DNA of 64,000 nt. Source: CBDFGQ01 sp965247295 (GTDB lineage Bacteria; Chloroflexota; Dehalococcoidia; Lucifugimonadales; JAGWBF01). The notes under the pieces were generated by a model, which was not told where the DNA came from, searched no databases, and was given only the letters and a program-made list of their open reading frames with translations. A program made the position numbers and the translations under genes. The stretch is taken from assembly GCA_965247295.1 (NCBI GenBank), contig CBDFGQ010000008.1, forward strand, positions 682,001 to 746,000. Direction: 5' to 3'. Shown here in pieces: positions 55,552 to 64,000 of this stretch. Position 1 is the stretch's first letter; the number at the start of each line of letters is the position of its first letter.

Positions 55552-57852
55552 CTACCTCTTTTCCTTGTCCCATAGGGCCTCTAGTATCCTGCCGGGACTC
55601 ATGGGCAGCCGGCTCATCCGCACGCCCACGGCATCGTAGATGGCGTTGGCGACGGCCGCCATCGGAGGGACGATGGGCACCTCACCCACGCCCCGAACGC
55701 CGTAGCGGTGCCCCGGGTTGGCCACCTCCACGATCACCGTGTCTATCATCGGAAGGTCCAGCGATGTCGGAATCCGGTAGTCAAGAAGGCTGGAGTTCTT
55801 CATCTCACCCTTGCCGTCGAAGAAGTACTCCTCGTTTAGGGCCCAGCCGATCCCCTGTACCGCGCCTCCCTGCATCTGGCCCTCCACGTAGCTGGGATGA
55901 ATGGCCTTTCCAGCGTCCTGGGTGGCCGTGTACCGCAGGATCTCTACCTTTCCCGTCTCAGTGTCTACCTCCACATCTACGATGTGGGTCGCAAAGGCGT
56001 TACCAGAACCCCTGGGGTCTACGCTGGAGCGGCCGATGATCGAACCCCCCTGGGACATGCCGCTCACGAACTGACCGGCCAGCTCCTTGAAGCTCATCCT
56101 TAGCTGTGGGTCGGAGCGGTGCGACACGCCGCCGTCCACGTACTCAACGTCATCCACCGGCGTGTCCCAGATCTTGGCCGCCCGCTCTACCATCTGCCGT
56201 TTAACATCGTCGGCGGCCTCTATTGCCGCCCAGCCGGAGGCGAAGGCGGTCCGGCTTCCTCCAGTCAGGGCGGTGTAGCCGATGGAGTCGGTGTCCACCA
56301 CCGTGGGCTTCACATCCTCGTAGGGGATCCCCAGCACCTCCGCGGCCTGCATGGCTATGGCCGCCCGGGTGCCCCCGATATCCACCGAGCCCTCGAGCAG
56401 GTTGGCGGTTCCGTCGGAGTTGACGGTGATTGTGCAGCTGGACTGGAACCCTATGTTGAACCAGAACCCACTGGCAACCCCCCTGCCGTATTGCTTACCG
56501 TCCTTGGATGCTTTGTCCAGGCGAGCCCTGTTGTGGTCGTGGTCCCTGGCAGCCTCGAGGACTTCTACGTTGCCGACGCGGGCGAATATCGGACCCTCGA
56601 TCCGGCGAGTGCCCTCCTTGGACGCATTGAGAAGTCGGAACTCCATAGGGTCCATCTTCAGCTTCTCGCAAATCTCGTCCATCACGGTTTCTACGGCGAA
56701 GGCCGCCTGGGGCGCCCCCGGGGCCCGGTAGGCCGCGGTCTTGGCCTTGTTGACGACCACGTCGTAGCCGTCCACCTGCCCGTTGGGGTAGTCGTAGCAG
56801 GCGAAGGCGCAGTTGACAGCCGTACCGACGCTGGCGCCGGGGTAGCCGCCACCCTCCATCGCGATGGATGCCTGGCAGGCGGTCAGCTTCCCGTCCTTGT
56901 TGGCGCCCACCTTCACTTTCATCCACGACCCGGGCGCCGGGCCCGAGGACAGGAAGACGTCGGCCCTGCTCATGGTCAGCTTGACCGGCGCCCCACTCTT
57001 CTTCGAGAGCAAGGCCGCCACCGGCTCCAGGTAGACGGGGATCTTGCCGCCGAAGCCGCCGCCGATCTCCATCGGGGTCACCTTGATGCGGGAGACCGGC
57101 ACACCCAGGAGCTGAGAAAGGTCATCTCTTACGGAGAATGGTCCCTGAGTGCAGCACCAGACGTTTAGCCGTCCGTCCTTGTTCCACAGTGCTGTGGCGG
57201 AGTGTAGCTCGATGTAGCCCTGATGCACTGAGGCCGTCTCGAACTCCCGCTCCACCACCACGTCGGCCTCGGCCATGCCTTTCTTCACGTCTCCCATCTC
57301 GAAGCGGAAGTGACTGGCGACGTTGCTGGGCTTGTCTGCCTTCTCTCCCATCTCGTCGGTGAACTGGTCGTCGTGGAGCAGGGGCGCGTCCGGCTGCATG
57401 GCTTCTCGCACGGTCATGACTGGAGGCAGCTCTTCGTACTCCACCTTTATCAGCCGGGCCGCCTCTTCGGCGGTGTTCTGATCTATGGCGGCGACGGCGG
57501 CGATGGCGTGTCCCTCGTAGAGCGCCTTGTCGCTGGCCAGGATGTTGTCACTCTGGTACCTGACGTACCGCCAGCCGACAACGAACACGTCCGGAGCCCC
57601 CTCTCCGGGAAGGTCCTTGCTCGTGACAACCGCCTTGACTCCGGGGTGCGTCTCAGCCGCGCTGGTGTCGACAGACTTTATACGGGCGTGGGCGTGGGGG
57701 CTTCGGACCACCGCCCCGTGGAGGACCCCCGTCAGCTTCACGTCGGCGCCGTACTCCGCTCGCCCCGTAACCTTGTCCACCCCGTCGGGCCGGACAGGTC
57801 GGGTACCGACGACTTTGTACTCCACCTGGGACAGCACTATATTGGAAGCCAC
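55552..57852 (-). CDS. xanthine dehydrogenase-family molybdopterin-binding large subunit, copy 2
   Basis: This 766-residue paralogue of the gene at 29438 has a matching N terminus (YKVVGTRPVRPDGVDKVTGRA, split: YKVVGTRPVRPDG), then EIGGGFGGKIPVYLEP, AYRAPGAPQAAFAVE and GVRGVGEVPIVPPMAA with the catalytic Glu. Again no FAD or iron-sulfur subunit gene is adjacent; the next gene is MoaD-like. Substrate unknown; the protein is likely cytoplasmic, as it lacks a twin-arginine leader. Confidence 0.9.
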   Translation of the reverse strand: MASNIVLSQVEYKVVGTRPVRPDGVDKVTGRAEYGADVKLTGVLHGAVVRSPHAHARIKSVDTSAAETHPGVKAVVTSKDLPGEGAPDVFVVGWRYVRYQSDNILASDKALYEGHAIAAVAAIDQNTAEEAARLIKVEYEELPPVMTVREAMQPDAPLLHDDQFTDEMGEKADKPSNVASHFRFEMGDVKKGMAEADVVVEREFETASVHQGYIELHSATALWNKDGRLNVWCCTQGPFSVRDDLSQLLGVPVSRIKVTPMEIGGGFGGKIPVYLEPVAALLSKKSGAPVKLTMSRADVFLSSGPAPGSWMKVKVGANKDGKLTACQASIAMEGGGYPGASVGTAVNCAFACYDYPNGQVDGYDVVVNKAKTAAYRAPGAPQAAFAVETVMDEICEKLKMDPMEFRLLNASKEGTRRIEGPIFARVGNVEVLEAARDHDHNRARLDKASKDGKQYGRGVASGFWFNIGFQSSCTITVNSDGTANLLEGSVDIGGTRAAIAMQAAEVLGIPYEDVKPTVVDTDSIGYTALTGGSRTAFASGWAAIEAADDVKRQMVERAAKIWDTPVDDVEYVDGGVSHRSDPQLRMSFKELAGQFVSGMSQGGSIIGRSSVDPRGSGNAFATHIVDVEVDTETGKVEILRYTATQDAGKAIHPSYVEGQMQGGAVQGIGWALNEEYFFDGKGEMKNSSLLDYRIPTSLDLPMIDTVIVEVANPGHRYGVRGVGEVPIVPPMAAVANAIYDAVGVRMSRLPMSPGRILEALWDKEKR

Positions 57853-58077
57853 TGGCGCTTACCTCCCTCGGTTTGCGTCCACGTTTCCTGCCATCCCCGT
57901 CACCATGGGGACCGGCAGCGAAGGCGGACCGCTCTTGGTATCATTATAGCACCGCCGATACGGCTTTCACCAATCGGGCGGTCCCTTCAACCACCCTTTT
58001 GTCCCCGCCTGGACAGGACGGGCCCCGCGCCGCAATCTACAGTCTGGGGTGTCGTAGCGGGTTCCCAAGGGCTGGCC

Positions 58078-60036
58078 TCAGACCCCTTCTTCCTCGCCGT
58101 AGCGCTGCTTCAGGGCCTCGACCACGGCGGGATCGGCCAAGGTCGTAGTATCTCCCAGCGCCCGTCCCTCGGCTACGTCCCGCAGGAGCCTGCGCATGAT
58201 CTTCTGGCTACGGGTCTTGGGGAGCTCCGCCGTGAAGTAAATGTCGTCCGGGCGGGCTATTGAGCCGATCTTGGTGACCACATGCTGCTTAAGCTCCGCT
58301 ATCAGGGCGTCCGACGGCTCGACGCTCTCCTTCAGGGTGACGAAGGCTACGACGGCCTGGCCCTTGATCTCATGGCTTTTTCCGATGGAGGCCGCCTCGG
58401 CTACCGCGGCGTGGTCCACCAGGGCGCTCTCCACCTCCATGGTGGAGATGCGGTGGGCCGAGACGTTGATGACGTCGTCCACCCGCCCCAGGAGCCAGAA
58501 GTAGCCTTCCTCGTCCCTCTTGCAGCCGTCGGCGGTGAAGTAGGTGTTGGGATATCGGGACCAGTACTCTTGAACGTACCGGTCTGGGTCCCGGTATATG
58601 GTCCGGAGCATGCCGGGCCACGGCCGTTTCAGCACCAGGTAGCCACCCTGGCCGGCACCCACGGGGTTCCCCGCCTCATCCACCACCTCCGCGTGTATCC
58701 CCGGGAAAGGCCTGGTGGCCGAGCCGGGCTTGAGGGTGGTGATGCCGGGCAAGGGAGTTATCAGGATCTGGCCCGTTTCCGTCTGCCACCAGGTGTCTAC
58801 CACCGGGCACCTGCCGCCCCCGATGTTCTGCCAGTACCACATCCACGCCTCGGGGTTGATGGGCTCACCGACGGTACCGAGAAGTCGCAGAGAGGAGAGG
58901 TCGCGCCTCCTGGGGTACTCCTCACCCCACCGCATGAAAGTGCGAATGGCCGTAGGGGCAGTGTAACAGATGGTGGCCCGGTACTTCTCTATGATGGCCC
59001 AGAACCGGTCCCGGTCCGGGTAATCGGGCGAGCCCTCGTACATCACCGAGGTCGCCCCGTTGGCCAGGGGGCCATACACGATATAGCTGTGGCCGGTGAC
59101 CCACCCGCAGTCGGCGGTGCACCAGTAGACGTCATCCTCCTTGAGATCGAAGACCCATTTGGCAGTGGCGTAGGTACCCACCAGATAACCGGCGGTGGTG
59201 TGCACGATACCCTTGGGCTTACCGGTGGTTCCGCTGGTATACAGCATGTACAGGATATCCTCGCTGTCCATGGGTTCAGCGTCGCACGTCAGGGACTGCC
59301 CCGCGACCAACTCATGCCACCAAACGTCACGACCGGGTACCATCAGGTCGTCGGCGGTGCCGGTGCGCCGCACCACCACCATCTTTTCCACAGTGGGTGC
59401 TCCCTCCAGAGACTGGTCGGCGTTGGGTTTCAGGGGTAAAACGTTGCCTCTGCGGTACCCTCCGTCGGCGGTGATCAGCACCTTGGCTTCGGAGTCGTTG
59501 ATGCGGTCCCGGAGGGAGTCGACACTCAACCCGCCGAAGACCACGCTGTGGGGAGCGCCGAGGCGGGCGCAGGCCAGCATGGCAATGGGCAGTTCGGGCA
59601 CCATGGGCAGGTAGATGGTGACCCGGTCACCCTTACCCACGCCCAGGCTCTTGAGGCCGTTGGCAAACTGGCACACCTCCCGATGAAGGTCACCGTAGGT
59701 GTACACCTTCCAGTCCCCGGGCTCCCCCTCCCACACCAACGCCGCCTTGTTCCGGCGACCTGCCGCCAGGTGCCGGTCCAGGCAGTTGTAGGAGACGTTT
59801 AGCTTCCCCCCGACGAACCATTTAGCGAAGGGCGGGTCCCACTCCAGCACCTTGTCCCACTTCTTGAACCAGTGCAGCTCCTCGGAGAACTTGGCCCAGA
59901 AGCCCTCGAAATCCCTGTCGGCTTCCTCGTACACGCCGGGGTCGCGGATATTTGCTTTCTTGGCAAACTCCTCGGGAGGCGGGAACCTCCTGTCCTCGTG
60001 GAGCAGCGCATCGATACCTCCGACGTTCTCTACCAC
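58078..60036 (-). CDS. acs: acetate--CoA ligase (acetyl-CoA synthetase)
   Basis: The 652-residue AMP-forming ligase has YTSGTTGKPKGIVHT, CGWVTGHSYIVYGPL, TWWQTETGQ, and the C-terminal GRVDDVINVSAHRISTMEVE (20). The catalytic lysine region reads KTRSQKIMRR where most family members have SGK. It converts acetate, ATP and CoA to acetyl-CoA. GTG 60036 is chosen because GAGGAGGTAAGGCAC precedes it; the longer frame (60057) would start inside that site. It stands alone, with intergenic regions on both sides. Confidence 0.93.
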   Translation of the reverse strand: MVENVGGIDALLHEDRRFPPPEEFAKKANIRDPGVYEEADRDFEGFWAKFSEELHWFKKWDKVLEWDPPFAKWFVGGKLNVSYNCLDRHLAAGRRNKAALVWEGEPGDWKVYTYGDLHREVCQFANGLKSLGVGKGDRVTIYLPMVPELPIAMLACARLGAPHSVVFGGLSVDSLRDRINDSEAKVLITADGGYRRGNVLPLKPNADQSLEGAPTVEKMVVVRRTGTADDLMVPGRDVWWHELVAGQSLTCDAEPMDSEDILYMLYTSGTTGKPKGIVHTTAGYLVGTYATAKWVFDLKEDDVYWCTADCGWVTGHSYIVYGPLANGATSVMYEGSPDYPDRDRFWAIIEKYRATICYTAPTAIRTFMRWGEEYPRRRDLSSLRLLGTVGEPINPEAWMWYWQNIGGGRCPVVDTWWQTETGQILITPLPGITTLKPGSATRPFPGIHAEVVDEAGNPVGAGQGGYLVLKRPWPGMLRTIYRDPDRYVQEYWSRYPNTYFTADGCKRDEEGYFWLLGRVDDVINVSAHRISTMEVESALVDHAAVAEAASIGKSHEIKGQAVVAFVTLKESVEPSDALIAELKQHVVTKIGSIARPDDIYFTAELPKTRSQKIMRRLLRDVAEGRALGDTTTLADPAVVEALKQRYGEEEGV

Positions 60037-60292
60037 GTGCCTTACCTCCTCTGTCACTTAAGGGAGCCACTACCTCCGATTTTGTATCACAGGGTACCTC
60101 CCTTTGTAAACGGCCAGGCAGGTGCCGGATGTTGTATGCCAGGTAAGCAATAGGCGAACAGCCTGAATCGTAGGGACGGTAGCCAAAGGGCCCACCTCCA
60201 CGTACCCTTCTCCCTTGTTCCCTGAGCCTGGTCGGAATAAAGTAAAGTATAGTAGGGACATAATTGAGACACAGTGTTCCTCAGGGAGACCC

Positions 60293-62485
60293 GTGACCTC
60301 AGCACAACAAATTCTGGATGGACTCAATCCCGCCCAGCGGGAGGCCGTGGAGGCCGTGGATGGTCCCCTGCTGATCGTGGCCGGGCCGGGTAGCGGCAAG
60401 ACCCGCGTGATCACCCACCGCGTGGCCTACCTCATGCGAGTGTTGGGAATCAGTCCCTACCACATCCTGGCGGTGACATTCACTAACAAGGCGGCCCGGG
60501 AGATGAAGGACCGACTCCAGCGGCTGGTAGGCACCAGGTCAGACCAGCTAACCGTAGGAACCTTCCATGCCTTTTGCGCCGGTCTGCTCCGTCGCCAGGG
60601 GAAACACATAGGGCTCGACTCCAACTTCAGCATCTACGACGACGAAGACCAGATGACCCTGCTCAAGCAGGCAATGGAGCAGGCGGACGTGGACCCGAAG
60701 CGCTACCCGCCGCGGGCCATCCAGGGTGTGATATCGCGGGCCAAGAGCTTGCTCATGGACTCCAGCAGCCTCACCCAGAACCACCAGAGCTATTTCGAGG
60801 AGCAGGCCGCGAAAGTATACCAGAGGTACGAGGAGCTTCTCGCCAGGAACGCCGGGGTCGACTTCGACGACCTGCTGCTGAAGGCCGTCCAGCTCCTTCA
60901 GGGCCAGCCCGAGGTGCTGAATAGGTACCAGCGCCGCTTCCTACACGTACTAATCGACGAGTTCCAGGACACCAACGTGGTCCAGTACGCCCTGGCCAGG
61001 CTCCTGGCAGGGGAGTACAAGAACATATGCGTGGTGGGCGACGCCGACCAGTCAATTTACGCCTGGCGCCATGCCGATATCCGCAATATCCTCAGCTTTC
61101 AGAGCGACTTCCCCGATGCCAGGACCGTTACTCTTGAGCAGAATTACCGCTCCACCAGCACCATCATCGAGGCGGCCAAGAATGTGATCTCCACAAACAG
61201 CATGCGGCTTGCCAATGATGTGTGGAGCCTCGTGGAAGGCGGGCCGCTGGTGGTGTTACACGAGGCCTACGACCAGGATGAGGAGGCCCAGTTCGTCATG
61301 AGCGAGGTGGGTCGCCTCGGCCGGGAGAACGGGGTCACTCCAGGGGGCTGCGCCGTCATGTACAGGGTAAATGCCCAGTCTCGGGCCCTGGAGGAGGCCT
61401 GCCTTCGATACGGGATGAAGTACAGGCTTGTGGGCGGCGTCCGCTTCTACCAGCGCAGGGAGGTGAAGGATATAATCGCCTACCTGCGCGTGATAAACAA
61501 CCCCAGCGACGAAGTAAGCCTGGTCAGGGTCATAAACGTGCCCCTTCGCGGCATCGGCCAGCGCTCAATAGACGAGCTTAGGCGCTGGGCCAGAAGCCAC
61601 GACATCCCCCTGTTCACGGCCATGCAGCGGCTACTGGCGGAACCCCCGTCTGGCCATCCCCTGGCCCCCAGGCTGGCAAAGCTGGCAACGGGATTTATCC
61701 AGCTCATCGAGGGACTGGTTGAGGACAGCCGGCGGCTCGACGTCGTGGAGCTTATCGACGCGGTCCTGGACCGCACCGGGTACCAGCGGTACCTATTTGA
61801 CCGGGTGGAAAGGGCCGAGGAACGCTGGGAGAACGTAATGGAGCTCCGAAATACGGCCCGGGAGTTCCGACTTGATGAGCCACCAAACGGACTGATGGAC
61901 CTCCTAGAGCGCCTCGCCCTGGTGGCCGACGTAGACAGCTACGAAGAGAGCCTCGACGCCCTGACCCTCATAACCTTGCATCAGGCCAAGGGCCTAGAGT
62001 TCCCGGCAGTATTCATGGTAGGTATGGAGGAGGGCCTGCTGCCCCACGTCCGGTCCCTGGACACCCCGGAGGAGCTGGAAGAGGAACGAAGGCTCTGCTA
62101 CGTGGGGATGACCAGGTGTAAGGAGTACCTGTATATGCTGAGGGCATTTCGCAGGGGGTTCACCAGGTACGGCGGCCCATCGCGGCCGTCCCGGTTCCTC
62201 TACGAGATACCGGGGCACCTGGTCGCCGCTCCAGCCCAGGGGACGCACAGACGGTCCAGCTGGGCGGACTGGCAGCCCTCGGTGGAGAAAGAGGCGGCCG
62301 CGCCCGAGCCCACCCTTCCCTCGCTAAAGACTGGGAACAAGGTACGCCACCCCACCTTTGGAGATGGCATGGTTATTAGCTGCATCCCGTCATCCAACGA
62401 TTACGAGGTCACCATCGCCTTCGACACAGGCTCGGGGGTAAAGCGGCTTCTGCTGAGCTACGCCCACCTGGAGGTATTGGATTAG
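60293..62485 (+). CDS. pcrA: UvrD/PcrA-type superfamily 1 DNA helicase
   Basis: The 730-residue helicase has GPGSGKT, TFTNKAAREM, LIDEFQDTN, VVGDADQSIYAWRHAD, LEQNYRS, TLHQAKGLEFPAVF and LCYVGMTR in order. The C-terminal VRHPTFGDGMV beta domain is the Tudor-like PcrA/UvrD extension that contacts RNA polymerase. It unwinds DNA in repair and replication-fork maintenance. GTG 60293 is preferred: a TATAGT -10 at 60248-60253 would make the upstream 60215 start untranscribed, and CAGGGAG lies just before the GTG. Confidence 0.92.
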   Translation: MTSAQQILDGLNPAQREAVEAVDGPLLIVAGPGSGKTRVITHRVAYLMRVLGISPYHILAVTFTNKAAREMKDRLQRLVGTRSDQLTVGTFHAFCAGLLRRQGKHIGLDSNFSIYDDEDQMTLLKQAMEQADVDPKRYPPRAIQGVISRAKSLLMDSSSLTQNHQSYFEEQAAKVYQRYEELLARNAGVDFDDLLLKAVQLLQGQPEVLNRYQRRFLHVLIDEFQDTNVVQYALARLLAGEYKNICVVGDADQSIYAWRHADIRNILSFQSDFPDARTVTLEQNYRSTSTIIEAAKNVISTNSMRLANDVWSLVEGGPLVVLHEAYDQDEEAQFVMSEVGRLGRENGVTPGGCAVMYRVNAQSRALEEACLRYGMKYRLVGGVRFYQRREVKDIIAYLRVINNPSDEVSLVRVINVPLRGIGQRSIDELRRWARSHDIPLFTAMQRLLAEPPSGHPLAPRLAKLATGFIQLIEGLVEDSRRLDVVELIDAVLDRTGYQRYLFDRVERAEERWENVMELRNTAREFRLDEPPNGLMDLLERLALVADVDSYEESLDALTLITLHQAKGLEFPAVFMVGMEEGLLPHVRSLDTPEELEEERRLCYVGMTRCKEYLYMLRAFRRGFTRYGGPSRPSRFLYEIPGHLVAAPAQGTHRRSSWADWQPSVEKEAAAPEPTLPSLKTGNKVRHPTFGDGMVISCIPSSNDYEVTIAFDTGSGVKRLLLSYAHLEVLD

Positions 62486-62557
62486 CTAAATGTCACCTTG
62501 ACACCTCCTTGGGCTGCCTGTAAACTCTTGGCGGTATGGCACCAGGGAGGTTCATAC

Positions 62558-63016
62558 ATGGCTGCCCAGCGTACCTACCTAACCGAGGAGATGCGCCAAA
62601 AGGCCATCGGCCTTGAGAGCCAGCCCGCGACGCTGGATGTCGAAAAGGGCGGCATCAAGAGGTTCGCCGAGGCCGTTGGCGACCCCAATACCCTCTGGAA
62701 CGATGAAGCTCAGGCCCGCAAGGGCCGGTACGGTGGCATCGTCGCTCCCCCTACGTTTCTCCGGTCGGTTAGGTTAGAGCGGCTCCAGCTCCCCTTCGAT
62801 GTCCCATTTCAGCGGCTTCTGGACGGCGGAAGCGAGTGGGAGTATTTCGAGCCGGTCAGGGCCGGGGACCGCATCACGGCCGTATCGAGGATCGTCGATA
62901 TTTCCGAGCGTTCCGGCCGGCTTGGCGCCATGCTCTTCACGGTGGTGGAGACGGCCTACACCAACCAGCTCAGCGAGCTGGTAGCCACCCAACGTAATAC
63001 GGGGATCCGCTACTAA
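62558..63016 (+). CDS. MaoC N-terminal (FAS1-like) dehydratase domain protein
   Basis: This 152-residue hot-dog-fold protein has DVEKGGIKRFAEAVGDPNTLWND, APPTFLRS and FEPVRAGDRITAVSRI. It belongs to the non-catalytic half of split MaoC hydratases. ATG 62558 follows GGGAGGTTCATAC. Its partner with the active-site motif follows after 83 bp. Confidence 0.9.
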   Translation: MAAQRTYLTEEMRQKAIGLESQPATLDVEKGGIKRFAEAVGDPNTLWNDEAQARKGRYGGIVAPPTFLRSVRLERLQLPFDVPFQRLLDGGSEWEYFEPVRAGDRITAVSRIVDISERSGRLGAMLFTVVETAYTNQLSELVATQRNTGIRY

Positions 63017-63099
63017 ATCCGCTCGTCGACACAAGAATTGAAGGGCTTCGGGACGCACTCCGGTATCCAAGGTTCAACGCAGAAAAGGGGTCGAGAGGA

Positions 63100-63540
63100 A
63101 TGGGCAAGCCGCTCTTCTGGGAAGACGTCACCGAAGGCATGGAGATACCGCCGCTGATAAAGGTCCCAACTACGCGGCAGCTGGTCCAATACGCCGGCGC
63201 TTCGGGGGACTTCTACGAAATACATTATGACAAGGACTTCGCCCAGGGTACCGGGCTGGTCGGGCCCATACTCCACGGCGCCCTGAAGAACGCTTTCCTG
63301 GCCCAGCTTATCACCGACTGGATCGGGGAACTGGGCACCCTTACAAAGTTGTCGTGCCAGTACCGCGGCATGGACGTGCCGGGTGATACCCTGATCTGCA
63401 AAGGTACCGTGGAGAGGATGTACGTAGACGACGGCCGCCACATGGTGGACTGCCAGATATGGCTGGAGAATAGCGGCGGAGAGCGCACTACCCCCGGGTC
63501 GGCGACGTTCATCCTTCCTTCCAGCGGCCCCAGTGGCTGA
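63100..63540 (+). CDS. MaoC-like dehydratase (catalytic subunit)
   Basis: This 146-residue hot-dog protein has the hydratase-2 motif ASGDFYEIHYD, with the catalytic Asp and His, then GPILHGALKNAFLAQLI and a basket of beta strands. It should form a heterodimer with the preceding protein and hydrate enoyl-CoA or enoyl-ACP substrates. An SDR gene follows after 52 bp, which is consistent with a hydratase-dehydrogenase unit for acyl-CoA turnover. Confidence 0.9.
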   Translation: MGKPLFWEDVTEGMEIPPLIKVPTTRQLVQYAGASGDFYEIHYDKDFAQGTGLVGPILHGALKNAFLAQLITDWIGELGTLTKLSCQYRGMDVPGDTLICKGTVERMYVDDGRHMVDCQIWLENSGGERTTPGSATFILPSSGPSG

Positions 63541-63592
63541 CCGCCCTCATGCAACATGAACCTGACCCTGGCAATACGACAAGGAGAGTGGT

Positions 63593-64000
63593 ATGGCAGG
63601 GGTTCTAAACGATAAGGTAGCCATCGTGACGGGCTCCGGTAGGGGCATCGGCAAGGGCGTGGCGTTGCTCATGGCCGCCGAGGGAGCCAGGGTAGTCGTT
63701 GTAGACCCAGGCGTCAGCGTGGACGGCGCCGGCTTCGACCGCTCCCCCGCCGAACAGGTGGTCAATGAGATCACCGGCTCCGGCGGCACAGCAGTCCCCT
63801 GCTACGAATCCGTTGCCACCATGGAGGGCGGCGAGAACATCGTCAAGACCGCTCTGGACAGCTTCGGCAGGCTGGACATCGTGGTAACCTGCGCCGGCAT
63901 ACTGCGGGACCGGATGGTTTTCAACATGTCGGAGCAGGAGTGGGACGACGTCATCAGCGTCCACCTGAAGGGCACCTTCAGCGTGGTGAAGCACGCCTGC
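63593..64000 (+). CDS. short-chain dehydrogenase/reductase, truncated by window end
   Basis: The first 136 codons of an SDR are present: AIVTGSGRGIGKGVALLMA with the TGxxxGxG cofactor motif, a VVVVDPG strand that favours NAD, and the VVTCAGILRDR motif. The YxxxK catalytic pair is beyond the edge. It resembles the hydroxyacyl-CoA dehydrogenase part of peroxisomal-type multifunctional enzymes. ATG 63593 follows AAGGAG. Confidence 0.88.
   Translation, partial: MAGVLNDKVAIVTGSGRGIGKGVALLMAAEGARVVVVDPGVSVDGAGFDRSPAEQVVNEITGSGGTAVPCYESVATMEGGENIVKTALDSFGRLDIVVTCAGILRDRMVFNMSEQEWDDVISVHLKGTFSVVKHAC

Noticed and set aside
56119..57168. Long plus-strand frame opposite the second molybdenum hydroxylase
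   Set aside because: It is the reverse-strand shadow of a clear 766-residue enzyme; high GC makes such frames common.

Overview
The window is GC-rich bacterial chromosomal DNA with densely packed genes. I infer a member of Chloroflexota, perhaps a Dehalococcoidia/SAR202-like lineage. The grounds are its gene mix: several MmpL-type transporters, orphan xanthine-dehydrogenase-family large subunits, class III CoA transferase with enoyl-CoA hydratase, split MaoC dehydratases, many NarL-type two-component systems, and two archaellin-like genes, which are otherwise archaeal but have been reported in Chloroflexota. No rRNA gene or intact tRNA gene was seen, so this placement is an inference.

Layout. 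0-1.2 kb: the end of a gene, a small membrane protein, a possible iron-transport remnant and a methyltransferase. 1.2-7.5 kb: a minus-strand cluster (small membrane protein, 55-aa protein, two stand-alone six-helix sensor modules, coiled-coil protein, TelA-family protein) diverging from a NarL-type kinase and regulator; the kinase carries the same sensor module at its N terminus. 7.6-9.2 kb: an alpha/beta hydrolase and a TfoX-N protein. 9.3-13.4 kb: a tightly coupled operon resembling the oxamic transcarbamylase genes allH-allF-allG (ylbF, fdrA, ylbE), with an extra 69-residue gene. 13.7-18.5 kb: a DUF4287/SRPBCC protein and a solute-binding lipoprotein, Cache-PAS kinase and regulator operon without a transporter. 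18.7-24.3 kb: two paralogous MmpL transporters with small genes. 24.3-27.2 kb: a gene-poor stretch with an excisionase-like HTH gene, inverted repeats, six 22-bp tandem repeats and two archaellin-like genes about 92% identical. 27.2-29.3 kb: groES-groEL under a CIRCE element. 29.4-32.4 kb: a molybdenum hydroxylase large subunit and a decayed dockerin gene. 32.5-41.2 kb: two giant FtsX-type permeases and two ATPases. 41.4-45.1 kb: dienelactone hydrolase, CoA transferase, enoyl-CoA hydratase and an SRPBCC protein. 45.2-51.5 kb: another kinase and regulator pair, a membrane protein, and a PadR regulator with an HAE3-type RND exporter. 51.5-60 kb: NDUFA9-like reductase, folC carrying a palindromic insertion, a frameshifted fabF-like synthase, a MoaD-like protein with a second molybdenum hydroxylase, and acs. 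60.3-64 kb: pcrA/uvrD, two MaoC-fold dehydratase subunits and a truncated SDR.

Functional reading: acyl-CoA and acetate metabolism, export of hydrophobic compounds, envelope sensing and chaperones. The most unusual parts are the detached sensor-module cluster with TelA and the archaellin pair with its repeat-bearing leader. Three genes (a sensor module, the kinase at 5.5 kb and fabF) are broken by apparent one-base losses in homopolymers, which may be sequencing errors. The archaellin frameshift is a different kind, a one-base insertion outside any homopolymer.
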